A stretch of 32,933 nucleotides of DNA, taken from positions 1 to 32,933 of the forward strand of contig JAGGZV010000032.1 of NCBI GenBank assembly GCA_021161835.1, written 5' to 3'. This document shows, one piece after another, positions 24,305 through 32,930 of this stretch (position 1 is its first letter; each line of letters begins with the position of its first letter). The notes under the pieces are model-generated. The model was not told where the DNA came from. It ran no database searches and saw nothing but the letters and a program-made list of their open reading frames with translations. The stretch is from Thermotogae bacterium (GTDB taxonomy: Bacteria > Thermotogota > Thermotogae > UBA12178). The position numbers and the translations under genes were made by a program.

Positions 24305-25740
24305 CCTCCAGCACCCACCTTCACATTTCTGAATCTTGCAGGCGATGTTCCATGACCCACATTCATAGTCTGCATTGGCTGCCCTTTACCACAGTTCATG
24401 ATACCCCAAACGTGCCACTGAGATTCATCGCCTATCCCATCGCAACTGTTCCAGAATTCGGTTGTTCGTCCGTAATATATTAGATTCTTGTACAACCGGC
24501 CGAGTTTGCCATCCTTTATCTCGTACGCTACTTCAGTCGCAAACTGGAAATTCACCCTCATGTCATCTATAGACCAGCTCTTGTTGGTATCTATGTAAAA
24601 ACCTCTTTTTATATCACCTATTAACTCCTCGAAAGAGGACTCACCTGGCAGAAGATTTATGTTGGTCATCCTTATCAAGGGTATCGACCACCATCCTTCT
24701 GCACGTGCAGCACCATTACTCTGCAATCCCAGTTTTGCTGCGGTTTCACGTGACATCAGATATCCCACCAGCACCCCATCTTTCACTATATGAGACGAAC
24801 ATGCCTTCACACCTTCATCATCGTAACCGAAAGAACCCAGACCTCCTTTCACAGTTGCATCGGCAACTATGTTCACCATCTGCGAGCCATATTGCAGTTT
24901 CTTTAACTTATCGACGCTCATGAAGCTTCCTCCGGCGAAACTGATCTCGTATCCGAAGACTCTGTCCAGTTCCGCTGGATGACCGCACGATTCGTGCACT
25001 TGAAGAGCCATTTGCGAACCACCTATCACCAGATCGTATTCACCTGGCTCGGGTACAGGTGCATATAGCAGATCCTTCGCTTCACCAGCTACCCTCTCTG
25101 CGTTCTCCACCAGCTTCAAATTTTCGATGTATTCCCATCCACCTGTTACATAATCCCCTCCATGGCTGGCGGGATAAGATCTCACCTGATAGTCTCCATT
25201 ACCCACAGCATGTGCTTCTATGCCACCACCGGATACGAGTATCAACTGCTCTATTTCACTGCCCTCACTCGACAGAAAAAGCTTCCTGTGTTTCCTGAAA
25301 CCAAGGACACCGACGGCTTTCATTATCTCGGATACTCTGGACATGATTTTTGTAGCCTCACTGAGCATCCGTACCTTCTCTTCCCGTGGAATATCGAAGG
25401 GATCTTTTTCAAAAGTTGTCGCGTATTTATCTACGTGAACAGGTTCATCGGCCAGTACCACGTCCTCATGTTTGAACTCTGCGGTGGCTTTCGCTACCTC
25501 AAGCGCTTGCGAAACGGTATCCAGCAGAACCTTACGTGACAACCGGTTGGTTGCAGCGAACCCCCATGCACCGTTGTAAAGTACTCTTATACCAACACCT
25601 TTTGTTACATCAGAACTATAAGTTTTGACGATTTCATTTTCCACCACTATTTTCTCTTCCTCTATTTCTTCGTATCGAACATCGAAATACTGCGCCTTTC
25701 CATCGAGAAACCCGAGAACTTCTCTTAAAATCTCCTCCAT
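24301..25740 (-). CDS. tldD: TldD family zinc metalloprotease, catalytic subunit
   Basis: 479 residues, normal length. The zinc motif HESCGH (H249, E250, H254) lies in the conserved ALQVHESCGHPAELDR, and the family-typical end QTMNVGHGTSPARFRNVKVGAGG is intact except for its last residues. N-terminal VGIRVLYNGAWGFA is also typical. It acts as a peptidase on unstructured peptides inside the cell with the TldE-like neighbour. ATG 25740 has GAGGGGG just upstream and begins six bases after the PNP stop. Confidence 0.95.
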   Translation of the reverse strand: MEEILREVLGFLDGKAQYFDVRYEEIEEEKIVVENEIVKTYSSDVTKGVGIRVLYNGAWGFAATNRLSRKVLLDTVSQALEVAKATAEFKHEDVVLADEPVHVDKYATTFEKDPFDIPREEKVRMLSEATKIMSRVSEIMKAVGVLGFRKHRKLFLSSEGSEIEQLILVSGGGIEAHAVGNGDYQVRSYPASHGGDYVTGGWEYIENLKLVENAERVAGEAKDLLYAPVPEPGEYDLVIGGSQMALQVHESCGHPAELDRVFGYEISFAGGSFMSVDKLKKLQYGSQMVNIVADATVKGGLGSFGYDDEGVKACSSHIVKDGVLVGYLMSRETAAKLGLQSNGAARAEGWWSIPLIRMTNINLLPGESSFEELIGDIKRGFYIDTNKSWSIDDMRVNFQFATEVAYEIKDGKLGRLYKNLIYYGRTTEFWNSCDGIGDESQWHVWGIMNCGKGQPMQTMNVGHGTSPARFRNVKVGAGG

Positions 25741-25746
25741 TCCCCC

Positions 25747-26580
25747 TCACCCCATTCTGTAGAGAGTTTCACCGATTATCTCCACAAGTATCTCTCCACC
25801 TTTTTCAGCGGCTTCCAGCACCTCCTCTGCACTCAGAGGTTTGAGACCTTCCTCTGGAACACATCTATCGGTTATAATCGAGAAACCCAACACTCTCATA
25901 CCACCATGTTTCGCCACAATGACCTCCGGAACTGTTGACATGCCTATGGCATCCGCACCAAAAGATCTGAACATCCTGTACTCAGCTGCTGTCTCGAAAT
26001 TGGGACCCGCAACAGCTACGTAAACACCTTTGTACAGCGGTAAACCTCTATCCTTGGCAGCCTCCAGCGCGAGTTCATACAGGTCCCTGTCGTACGGTTC
26101 GCTCATGTCGGGAAATCTTGGACCCCATTCGTCGACGTTCGGACCTATCAGAGGGTTATCACCCATGAAGTTTATGTGATCTACTATGACCATGGGTTTG
26201 CCCACATCAAAATCGGGATTCAGACCTCCAGCAGCATTTGTTACCACAAGGGTTTCCACTCCAAGTAGTTGAAAAACCCTGATGGGAAAGGTAACCTCTC
26301 TCATGGAATAACCTTCATAATAATGAAATCGGCCGTTCATCAGAACCACATTTTTGCCACCGAACTTACCGAACACCAGCTCTCCCTTGTGTCCAGGAGC
26401 AGTGGAAACGGGAAAACCTGGAATGTCTGGATAAGGTATTACACTTTTACTTTCCAGAGTCTCACTGATACCGCCCAGGCCGCTCCCGAGTATGATGGCT
26501 ACCTCCGGCTTGAAAGGCATTCTCTTTTCCACGAATTCGACGCTTTCTTTGACCCTCTTAACATAAGCTTCCGTGCTCAC
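25747..26580 (-). CDS. punA: Purine nucleoside phosphorylase
   Basis: 277 residues, the trimeric PNP type. The phosphate and base site motifs are visible: ILGSGLGGISE, STAPGHKGELVFG, NGRFHYYEGY, VTNAAGGLNPDF, FETAAEYRMFRSFGADAIGMSTVPEVIVA. It splits purine nucleosides with phosphate in the cytoplasm (salvage). The start is GTG 26580, with GAGGGGG seven bases upstream, giving the family-like MSTEAYVKRV. It is the first gene after the htrA terminator and probably heads the long - strand unit. Confidence 0.95.
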   Translation of the reverse strand: MSTEAYVKRVKESVEFVEKRMPFKPEVAIILGSGLGGISETLESKSVIPYPDIPGFPVSTAPGHKGELVFGKFGGKNVVLMNGRFHYYEGYSMREVTFPIRVFQLLGVETLVVTNAAGGLNPDFDVGKPMVIVDHINFMGDNPLIGPNVDEWGPRFPDMSEPYDRDLYELALEAAKDRGLPLYKGVYVAVAGPNFETAAEYRMFRSFGADAIGMSTVPEVIVAKHGGMRVLGFSIITDRCVPEEGLKPLSAEEVLEAAEKGGEILVEIIGETLYRMG

Positions 26581-26642
26581 CAGCGATCCCCCTCTTCTCG
26601 CAGTTTTTACAGTCAAATTCTATCATAAAGAATGATCCCGAT

Positions 26643-26672
26643 AAAAAATGCCGTGGGTGATCCCCACGGCAT
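26643..26672 (-). terminator. Rho-independent terminator after htrA
   Basis: On the - strand ATGCCGTGGG and CCCACGGCAT form a 10-base-pair stem (26648-26657 with 26663-26672) around a 5-base loop, followed by a T-run (complement of 26643-26648). It lies 28 bases after the htrA stop and separates htrA from punA. Confidence 0.88.
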
Positions 26673-26699
26673 CTGTGTTTGAAGGAGCCCTTCGTTTCA

Positions 26700-28082
26700 T
26701 CATCTCATCCTGAATTCCACGTAGTATCTCATACCTTCTCTGAAAACCTGGAAAGCCACGGCATCACCTTTTTTGATCCTCTTTATCGCTTTTTCCCAGT
26801 CTTCGAGATTTTCCACGTTGTATCTCTTGCCATTCGCGAAGATGGCCATTATGACATCACCGGGTTTCAATCCAAGGAAAGCTCCGAGACCACCCTGATT
26901 GACCTTCTTCACGATCACACCGTCCACATCCTCAGGAATTTCGTACTTCTCACGCTCCGAGGGTGTTATTTCTCCCACTACAATACCGATGAAAGAAGAG
27001 GTCCTTGCCGTTATCATCCCTTCTTCAGAAGAACCTAGAACAACCGGGAGATTCATTTCCTCTCCCTCACGCACGATCGTGAGCACCACTTTCGTGCCGG
27101 CGGGATACGATCGTATCATACTCTTGAGTTGATCCGCTGTTTCCACCTTCTTGTGGTTGACAGCCACGATGATATCGTTCTCCTTCACACCCGCTTTCTC
27201 AGCAGGAGAGTTCTTTATAACCTCCACCACTATGACTCCTTTGACGTACTTCAATCCGAGTGCCCTGGCAAGATCCTCTGTCAGTGTTCTCATCCAGACA
27301 CCGAGATAGGCTTTCTCAACCTTCCCCGTTTCTATGATGGAATTCACGAACCGTTTGGCAACGTTTATCGGAATGGCGAAACCAAGATTCACACCCTCCA
27401 TGGGATTTATTATGGCGGTGTTTATACCTATAACTTCCCCATGTATGTTGAGAAGTGGACCACCAGAATTTCCAGGGTTTATTGCTGCATCGGTCTGTAT
27501 CAGATCCGTGTAATAACCCTTCCCATCCGGTTTAGGTATGGAACGACCGGTGGCGCTCACCACCCCCACTGTAACGGTGTGTTTCAAGCCCAGTGGGTTG
27601 CCAATCGCTATCGCCCATTCACCTATCTCCACGGCGTCCGAATCTCCAAGCTCAAGATACGGCAGTTCTTTGTCGCCCGGATCGATTTTTATTATCGCTA
27701 TATCGAGCTCTTCATCGCCACCTATATATTTGGCGGTATACCGCGAACCATCCAGCATCGTCACCGTTATTTTCTCCGCGTTATGTACCACATGCTCATT
27801 GGTGAGAATATAACCTTCTCTGTCAAATATGAAACCGGAGCCAAGTGCAGGTACTTCACGCTCATAGCCAAAAGGAGTTTCACCGAAATACTTTCTGAAA
27901 AATTCGTCCATGAAGGGATCGAAGAAAGATACCCTCTGATGCCTTATCACGTCTATCTTCACCACAGCTGGCGCACATTCCTTAACCACATTCACTATAG
28001 GATTCTGATAACCAGGGTTAACTATACCCAATACCACACTCAGAGCCAGAAAAACCGTCAATACACCGAAGTATTTTCTCAT
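26700..28082 (-). CDS. htrA: HtrA/DegP-type periplasmic serine protease with two PDZ domains
   Basis: 460 residues with an N-terminal signal or anchor (~6-20). The trypsin-like domain carries the full triad: H97 in TNEHVVHN, D127 in LDIAIIKID and S206 in NPGNSGGPL. Two PDZ domains follow at about 255-350 and 365-455. These proteases degrade and chaperone misfolded envelope proteins. ATG 28082 is preceded by GGGAGGTGGAAGG. The gene appears to be a single unit: a 162-base gap before it and a strong terminator after it. Confidence 0.95.
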   Translation of the reverse strand: MRKYFGVLTVFLALSVVLGIVNPGYQNPIVNVVKECAPAVVKIDVIRHQRVSFFDPFMDEFFRKYFGETPFGYEREVPALGSGFIFDREGYILTNEHVVHNAEKITVTMLDGSRYTAKYIGGDEELDIAIIKIDPGDKELPYLELGDSDAVEIGEWAIAIGNPLGLKHTVTVGVVSATGRSIPKPDGKGYYTDLIQTDAAINPGNSGGPLLNIHGEVIGINTAIINPMEGVNLGFAIPINVAKRFVNSIIETGKVEKAYLGVWMRTLTEDLARALGLKYVKGVIVVEVIKNSPAEKAGVKENDIIVAVNHKKVETADQLKSMIRSYPAGTKVVLTIVREGEEMNLPVVLGSSEEGMITARTSSFIGIVVGEITPSEREKYEIPEDVDGVIVKKVNQGGLGAFLGLKPGDVIMAIFANGKRYNVENLEDWEKAIKRIKKGDAVAFQVFREGMRYYVEFRMR

Positions 28083-28244
28083 CCTTCCACCTCCCTTGCT
28101 CTCACGAAAGATTCATCTATTCCTATTATTCACCCACATCGTTACAAAAAAATTGTATAAGTGTGTTGTGTTATCGAAAAATGCATCAAGCTGGCACAAA
28201 ACGTTAAGATTGTTACACACACGGAGAGATGAATCGTAACATTA
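28083..28244 (-). promoter_or_regulatory. Upstream region of htrA with inverted GTTAC/GTAAC elements
   Basis: This is the longest gap in the right half and must hold the htrA promoter, but I see no clean -35/-10 pair; TATACA (- strand, near 28153-28158) is the best -10. GTTAC at 28212-28216 and GTAAC at 28236-28240 form an inverted pair 19 bases apart, with another GTTAC at 28141-28145. No terminator is visible for the epimerase gene. Confidence 0.35.
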
Positions 28245-29276
28245 TCATGTCGGTATCAATTTGTTAACATCCCGCCTGAACTTGCCTCTGAATTCTTTTT
28301 CTTCGAGCATGAGAAAAGAGTCGAGATCACAGTACATGAAAACTCCTGTACCGGAAGCAAAATGCACGCTTTGACTTATGCCCAGGCTTGATTCTCCCAT
28401 ACAACCTATCATCAATCCTATATTTGCGGTTGTTGCCATCTCCACTATGGCCAGAGCATCTGATATACCCGATTTCATGAGCTTTATGTTCACAAAATCC
28501 ACCGCCTCTTCCTTTATCAGTCGAAGAACATCGTATCTTGTACGCGCGCTTTCATCGGCCGCAACAGGCAATGGAGAATTAAAACGTACGATCTTCAAAC
28601 CATCTATATCCTCAGCAGGAAGAGGTTGTTCAAAAACAACGACATCGATACCACGGGCGTGCATCTCTCTGGCAAAAGTTATGGCTTCCTTCACCGTGTA
28701 TCCGGTGTTGGCATCCACTATGTATTTCGCACCCTTGGTTGCATCGGATATAGCTTCCAGCTTTCTGATGTCTTCCCGTAGATCTTCACCCACTTTCACT
28801 TTTATGAGTGTGAAACCCTCTCTCCACAATTTTCGCGCTTCTTCAACCATTTCTTCCAGGGTACCTATCCCCACCGTTTTGTCGGTTTCAACGTGATCTC
28901 TGGCTCCTCCCAGCAGTTGATAAACAGGAACACCGCATTCCACACTCAAAGCATCCAGCACAGCATACTGTACAGCCGCTTTCACGCTGGGAGCGCACCT
29001 CAGACCATCCATGATCTTGAAAATCACCCTGTAATTTCTTACGTCCAGACCTTTGATTTCACCCAGAATGAAATCCCTCAGGCTCATGAACGTTTCTATC
29101 CTTTCGCCGTTTACTCTGTAAGAAGGAGCAGCCTCACCCTTTCCCTCAACACCGTTTTCCAGTATAAGGGTAACCTCCAGATTCGTGGAAGAATCAGCAA
29201 CGTTGTGAGCAATGCGAAATGGCTTTACATATCTGTATTCTTTGAGTTCAAAAAGCATGTCCACTATCTTCCCCAT
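28245..29276 (-). CDS. L-Ala-D/L-Glu-type dipeptide epimerase (enolase superfamily)
   Basis: 343 residues with the complete enolase-superfamily active site: K159 and K161 in LIKVKVGE, metal ligands D188 (VDANTGY), E216 (FEQPLP) and D241 (ADES), and K265/K268 in NIKLMKSG. The later CDLDS motif binds the substrate amino group in dipeptide epimerases. The length and spacing agree with the characterised Thermotoga enzyme. It acts in recycling murein peptides, giving L-Ala-L-Glu that can be cut by ordinary peptidases. The start is ATG 29276 with GAGAGGAGAGGG upstream; the frame extends further but without a start site. It lies 13 bases after the transglutaminase gene. Confidence 0.93.
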   Translation of the reverse strand: MGKIVDMLFELKEYRYVKPFRIAHNVADSSTNLEVTLILENGVEGKGEAAPSYRVNGERIETFMSLRDFILGEIKGLDVRNYRVIFKIMDGLRCAPSVKAAVQYAVLDALSVECGVPVYQLLGGARDHVETDKTVGIGTLEEMVEEARKLWREGFTLIKVKVGEDLREDIRKLEAISDATKGAKYIVDANTGYTVKEAITFAREMHARGIDVVVFEQPLPAEDIDGLKIVRFNSPLPVAADESARTRYDVLRLIKEEAVDFVNIKLMKSGISDALAIVEMATTANIGLMIGCMGESSLGISQSVHFASGTGVFMYCDLDSFLMLEEKEFRGKFRRDVNKLIPT

Positions 29277-29289
29277 GGTCCCTCTCCTC

Positions 29290-30636
29290 TCATACTGTTT
29301 CGAATTGTAATACCTCGAGGTCCGTCTTGAAGTCACGGTCATATAGCAAATTTACATGTTCGGTCTCCATTTCTCCCACCTGATTATCCACTGGGTCGGA
29401 TCGCCAGAATCGCTTTGAAGGTGTAAAATCCTCCAGAATATCGGTGTTCGCGACAAAACGATACCCATCCAGGTTACCGAAGTAAAATTCCCTCATTCCA
29501 GGTGTGTCCTTCCTGGCACTTCCGAATGAAAGATCTGCGGGAAGCCATCCATAAGGTTCAATGTAGAATTGTGCCCAGTCATGCGGTGAAACGAAACCAT
29601 TGGGATTCACGTACAAACCCGATAGCCATCTGGCGGGGACACCGGCTATCCTGCACATGGTTATGAACAGTATGGCGTAAAACCCGCAGTCTCCTTTGAG
29701 GTTCTCGACTACGTATTGTGATATGTTCGAATACACCGCATATGGAAGAACATAAGTGTATCGAACGTTGGTGGTTATCCAGTCGTATATCTTTGCGGCC
29801 TTCAAATAGGGATTGGTTTCATCTCCTACTATCATACGGGTCAACTCTCTTAAATAAGGGGTGAAAACGATGTGAGGTGGTTTCTCCTTTAGATAAACAT
29901 CCAGGATTTCCGCAGGTGGATTCCCTACTTCATCCGGATCGATATGATGCACCTGCTCTGCTATCGTATACTCTACCTCGACAGCAAATTTCGTGTCTTC
30001 TTTAATTGCATCTTCCATATAGATCGTCCTTTGAGGGCGATGATTTGGGGCAACGTTGTACTCTTCATGATCGCATTCGAGAAGTCTCACACTTCTCACA
30101 GGTTTCACAACTTTCGGAAACGGAAGCCAGCATCGCAACCGATTTCCCTGTAAATCATGACGCGTAAGTCTGGAAATCATTTTCAACACTATCCTATAAC
30201 ACCTTGGTTCGGCACCGTCTATCAACTCTTTTACCCGAATGTTTAAAAGCTTTCTGGCTTCTTCAGTCCTTTCATCTTTCCTCAATCGCTCCTTGTAATT
30301 CCGATCAGCGAAGCCCAGATTGTGGATGAAACGCTTTTGAAAGCGCTTCTGGCCTTCAACAATTATGTAATCCAACGCCTTGTTTTCCAGCAGTTCATCG
30401 AATTCTTCCAGTGTGGCGTCTTCAATTTCCGATATAAACAGTTCCTTCGCTTCTTCCTCGTTGTATGGGTAAGCTTCCAAAAGCCTGTTTATACGTTCGC
30501 ATTCATATTCAAGTCTCTGTCGTTGCAACGTGGACAGGTTGCCCATCTGTAGGAAGCTCTGAATCAATGTTCTGGCGCTTTTAAAATCCCCTTCAAGTTC
30601 GGCTTTCACGATTTCATCTGGAATTCCAACAATCAT
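29290..30636 (-). CDS. Transglutaminase-like cysteine peptidase with helical N-terminal region
   Basis: 448 residues, no signal peptide. Residues 1-150 are charged and mostly helical. Residues ~280-370 are the transglutaminase core with a complete triad: C317 in KGDCGFYA, H352 in SPHDWAQFYIE and D368 in LPADLSFG. Most bacterial members are thiol proteases or peptidases rather than cross-linkers. The gene is followed 13 bases later by a dipeptide epimerase, which suggests a role in peptide or murein-peptide breakdown in the cytoplasm. A GGGGGTGG ribosome-binding site lies 10-15 bases before the ATG. Confidence 0.82.
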   Translation of the reverse strand: MIVGIPDEIVKAELEGDFKSARTLIQSFLQMGNLSTLQRQRLEYECERINRLLEAYPYNEEEAKELFISEIEDATLEEFDELLENKALDYIIVEGQKRFQKRFIHNLGFADRNYKERLRKDERTEEARKLLNIRVKELIDGAEPRCYRIVLKMISRLTRHDLQGNRLRCWLPFPKVVKPVRSVRLLECDHEEYNVAPNHRPQRTIYMEDAIKEDTKFAVEVEYTIAEQVHHIDPDEVGNPPAEILDVYLKEKPPHIVFTPYLRELTRMIVGDETNPYLKAAKIYDWITTNVRYTYVLPYAVYSNISQYVVENLKGDCGFYAILFITMCRIAGVPARWLSGLYVNPNGFVSPHDWAQFYIEPYGWLPADLSFGSARKDTPGMREFYFGNLDGYRFVANTDILEDFTPSKRFWRSDPVDNQVGEMETEHVNLLYDRDFKTDLEVLQFETV

Positions 30637-30661
30637 GAATTTCAGAAATCGCCACCCCCCT

Positions 30662-31393
30662 TTACTTCACAGTAAATTTTCGCTCGTACTTTTTGGTATC
30701 TGTACTGACTTTAATTACATAGCTCCCAACCTTTAATTTCCCCAGTTTTATAGCAATGTAAGGTATACCCTTTTTGGACATGCTGAACGTACATTGTTTC
30801 GAGATACTAAACCCATTTATACGCATTTCCACTGTTGCTTTATCCCATTTCTTGAATCTGTGAATAACTACAATAAGCGCTTCATCATTCACATGAAGCT
30901 TATCGCTCAATGAATAGTGGCCTTCTTTCAGTACAACCAGATACATTCCATCGGCTTTCACAGTTTCAACGAGCTTTTCGATACTCCTAAAATCCTCACG
31001 CTCTTCCTGTGCTCCACGCTTACCTTCTATGTTGATCTTATTCACATAAATTTCTGAATCACCAGAAACTATTAAAATGCATGGTTTAAGTAAAACACTG
31101 TCCACCCTCTTTTCACCCTCAATCCAGTAAGTATGGGTTTCTCCGGGTCGCCTTATCATCACCTCAAATTTGTATTTATTCAAAAAACGTCCGGAATATT
31201 CACCCCACATTATAAAGGCTTTTTCTTTACCATCATCGAACAACTTCACCACTTTGATAGAACCATTTTTGCCAGATAGTACACGAGGTTGAAAATTCTT
31301 CACAATTGAAGGATCGATCTGGTGGATGTAGATCATCGAGAAACCCAGTGATATGAAACATGAAAGTACAACAAACACCGCAATTCTTCTCAT
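30662..31393 (-). CDS. Secreted protein of unknown function with Ig-like C-terminal part
   Basis: 243 residues. The start is ATG 31393 with AGGAGGTGA upstream, giving a clear signal peptide (RRIAVFVVLSCFISLGFS). I do not recognise a family. The body is beta-rich and Lys-rich, and the last ~80 residues (MRINGFSISKQCTFSMSKKG to the end, KVGSYVIKVSTDTKKYERKF) look like an immunoglobulin-like beta-sandwich. It lies between a secreted papain-type peptidase and a transglutaminase-like gene, and is more AT-rich than its neighbours. It may act at the cell surface; nothing more can be said from sequence. Confidence 0.75.
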   Translation of the reverse strand: MRRIAVFVVLSCFISLGFSMIYIHQIDPSIVKNFQPRVLSGKNGSIKVVKLFDDGKEKAFIMWGEYSGRFLNKYKFEVMIRRPGETHTYWIEGEKRVDSVLLKPCILIVSGDSEIYVNKINIEGKRGAQEEREDFRSIEKLVETVKADGMYLVVLKEGHYSLSDKLHVNDEALIVVIHRFKKWDKATVEMRINGFSISKQCTFSMSKKGIPYIAIKLGKLKVGSYVIKVSTDTKKYERKFTVK

Positions 31394-31412
31394 GATTTCA
31401 CCTCCTGCAATC

Positions 31413-31442
31413 AAAATCGAGGGGGCTTTAAACCCCCTCGAT
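31413..31442 (-). terminator. Rho-independent terminator after the papain-family peptidase gene
   Basis: On the - strand ATCGAGGGGG and CCCCCTCGAT form a 10-base-pair stem (31433-31442 with 31416-31425) around a 7-base loop, followed by a short T-run (complement of 31413-31416). It lies between the peptidase stop and the ribosome-binding site of the next gene. The short T-run may allow read-through. Confidence 0.75.
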
Positions 31443-31460
31443 CTCCTGAATTTCTGCCTC

Positions 31461-32930
31461 TTACTTACTTACCAGTTCGTTGTAAAGGAAAATCCATGTA
31501 GCCACGTCATCGGCGTTTATCTTTCCATCCTTGGGATGTGCTATGTCACACCTTGCAATATCAATCAAATTCGTCGAACCAACTTTACTCACGATGTACT
31601 CGAAATCTCCCTCATCGATCCTTCCATCACCGTTGAGATCGAGATCCACATCAGTATGGAACTCGGGAGCATCGAACACAGACACGTACATCCAATCGCC
31701 TTCTATCATCCATGGGCCAACTTTCTCATCGTTAAAAGCATCTTCGGATATAGCAGGAACCACATAGTATCCTCCATCGCCCCAGTCGTAGCCCCAGGAA
31801 TTCTTTATGATCCAGAAGGTATCGGCGGTGTATGTTGCCTCTCTGAAAGGATCGTAATATGAGAAAGTCGAAAGCTCTGTTTCTACTATCGCTGTCGCGT
31901 CCGGATTAATCTTTTCAGCAAGTATCACATCATCGAGATCTTTGAGATCCACCCATCCAACAAGCGTCACAGCATGACCACCCGCAATTACACTCGTAGT
32001 TGGGGTATATATCCCTTTGCTGTAGTAGAAGAAATCTCCTGGCACATAGAAGGCAACAGCAAGCGATCCATAATTTTTTATGGCCGTCTTTATCATGTTG
32101 ATGTACTCGTCATAGGTGTATCCAAGAGCCTTGGCACTCACAGCATCTGGAATCATTATGGTCTTGTTCGATTTCACTCTGGGTGCACCGTATGCCTGCG
32201 GAGGAAGCGGTATCTGCTCCTCGTCTGTAACATACACATCCGAGTATGGCGCACTTTCTTCATTCAACATGCCATACCTTATGGCATTGTAGGATGCGAA
32301 ATATGGATTGCCGCCTTCCAGAGAATTTCTATCTTGGATCACCATATAATCAGTGTATGGGTATATATCCCAGTCTATATTGTGGAAAGCTACCCATCTC
32401 TCCGAAAAGTCCAAAAGGTTTTCCGTGTTGCCCTCGAGAGTTTCACCCATCCTCTGAACAGCAAGCGCGCTTTCGAACATGGCCGTGGTGGCAAAGGCCC
32501 AGCAGCTTCCATGTAAATACTGATCCTTCACAGGTTCCAACCTGTAGAATGTCCTTTCAGAAACCGTTTCAGGTTCAATGAGTATAAATGATGCCATTAT
32601 CATGTCGTCCGTTGTGACCATTTCCAGTGCCGGGGCCTTACCTTCACTCTTCAAAGTTCTCAAATATCTGAGTATTCTGGCTTTCACTTCATCGGGCAAC
32701 TCTCTGTATCCACAAAGTTTCTCAACCGCTTCCTGCAACGAAACATCGAATCTTTCAAACTGTTTAAAATATGCCTCGTTCGAACCCGCAACCCAACGTA
32801 GATTTAACCTCTCAATGTCAGCCGATACGTTCACCGCTTTGGCTCGTGCCTCATCGACTATACCCGCAATCAAAGATCCACAGACAACCGCCAAAAGAAC
32901 GATGGTTAACATTTTTCTGATATACATCAC
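31461..32930 (-). CDS. Secreted papain-family (C1) cysteine peptidase with C-terminal dockerin-like module
   Basis: Up to 489 residues with a signal peptide (RKMLTIVLLAVVCGSLIAG). Residues ~35-115 look like a propeptide. The papain core has all three key residues: C143 in HGSCWAF, H319 in GGHAVTLVGW and N377 in IIKNSWG. Residues ~429-486 hold two EF-hand-like calcium loops (DLNGDGRIDEGD and DIAHPKDGKINADD), each followed by a helix, as in dockerin type I modules. It is probably an extracellular peptidase. The start may be GTG 32930, ATG 32927 or ATG 32912; the window ends too soon to see the ribosome-binding site. A terminator follows the gene. Confidence 0.9.
   Translation of the reverse strand: MMYIRKMLTIVLLAVVCGSLIAGIVDEARAKAVNVSADIERLNLRWVAGSNEAYFKQFERFDVSLQEAVEKLCGYRELPDEVKARILRYLRTLKSEGKAPALEMVTTDDMIMASFILIEPETVSERTFYRLEPVKDQYLHGSCWAFATTAMFESALAVQRMGETLEGNTENLLDFSERWVAFHNIDWDIYPYTDYMVIQDRNSLEGGNPYFASYNAIRYGMLNEESAPYSDVYVTDEEQIPLPPQAYGAPRVKSNKTIMIPDAVSAKALGYTYDEYINMIKTAIKNYGSLAVAFYVPGDFFYYSKGIYTPTTSVIAGGHAVTLVGWVDLKDLDDVILAEKINPDATAIVETELSTFSYYDPFREATYTADTFWIIKNSWGYDWGDGGYYVVPAISEDAFNDEKVGPWMIEGDWMYVSVFDAPEFHTDVDLDLNGDGRIDEGDFEYIVSKVGSTNLIDIARCDIAHPKDGKINADDVATWIFLYNELVSK

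Noticed and set aside
25541-25548. Fourth AACCGGTT site
   Set aside because: It lies deep inside tldD, far from any sugar gene and without extended palindromic flanks; a chance match is likely.
27129-28160. 343-codon + strand open frame opposite htrA
   Set aside because: The - strand carries the full HtrA triad and PDZ domains; the + frame is His- and Tyr-rich, as expected from a mirrored coding strand.
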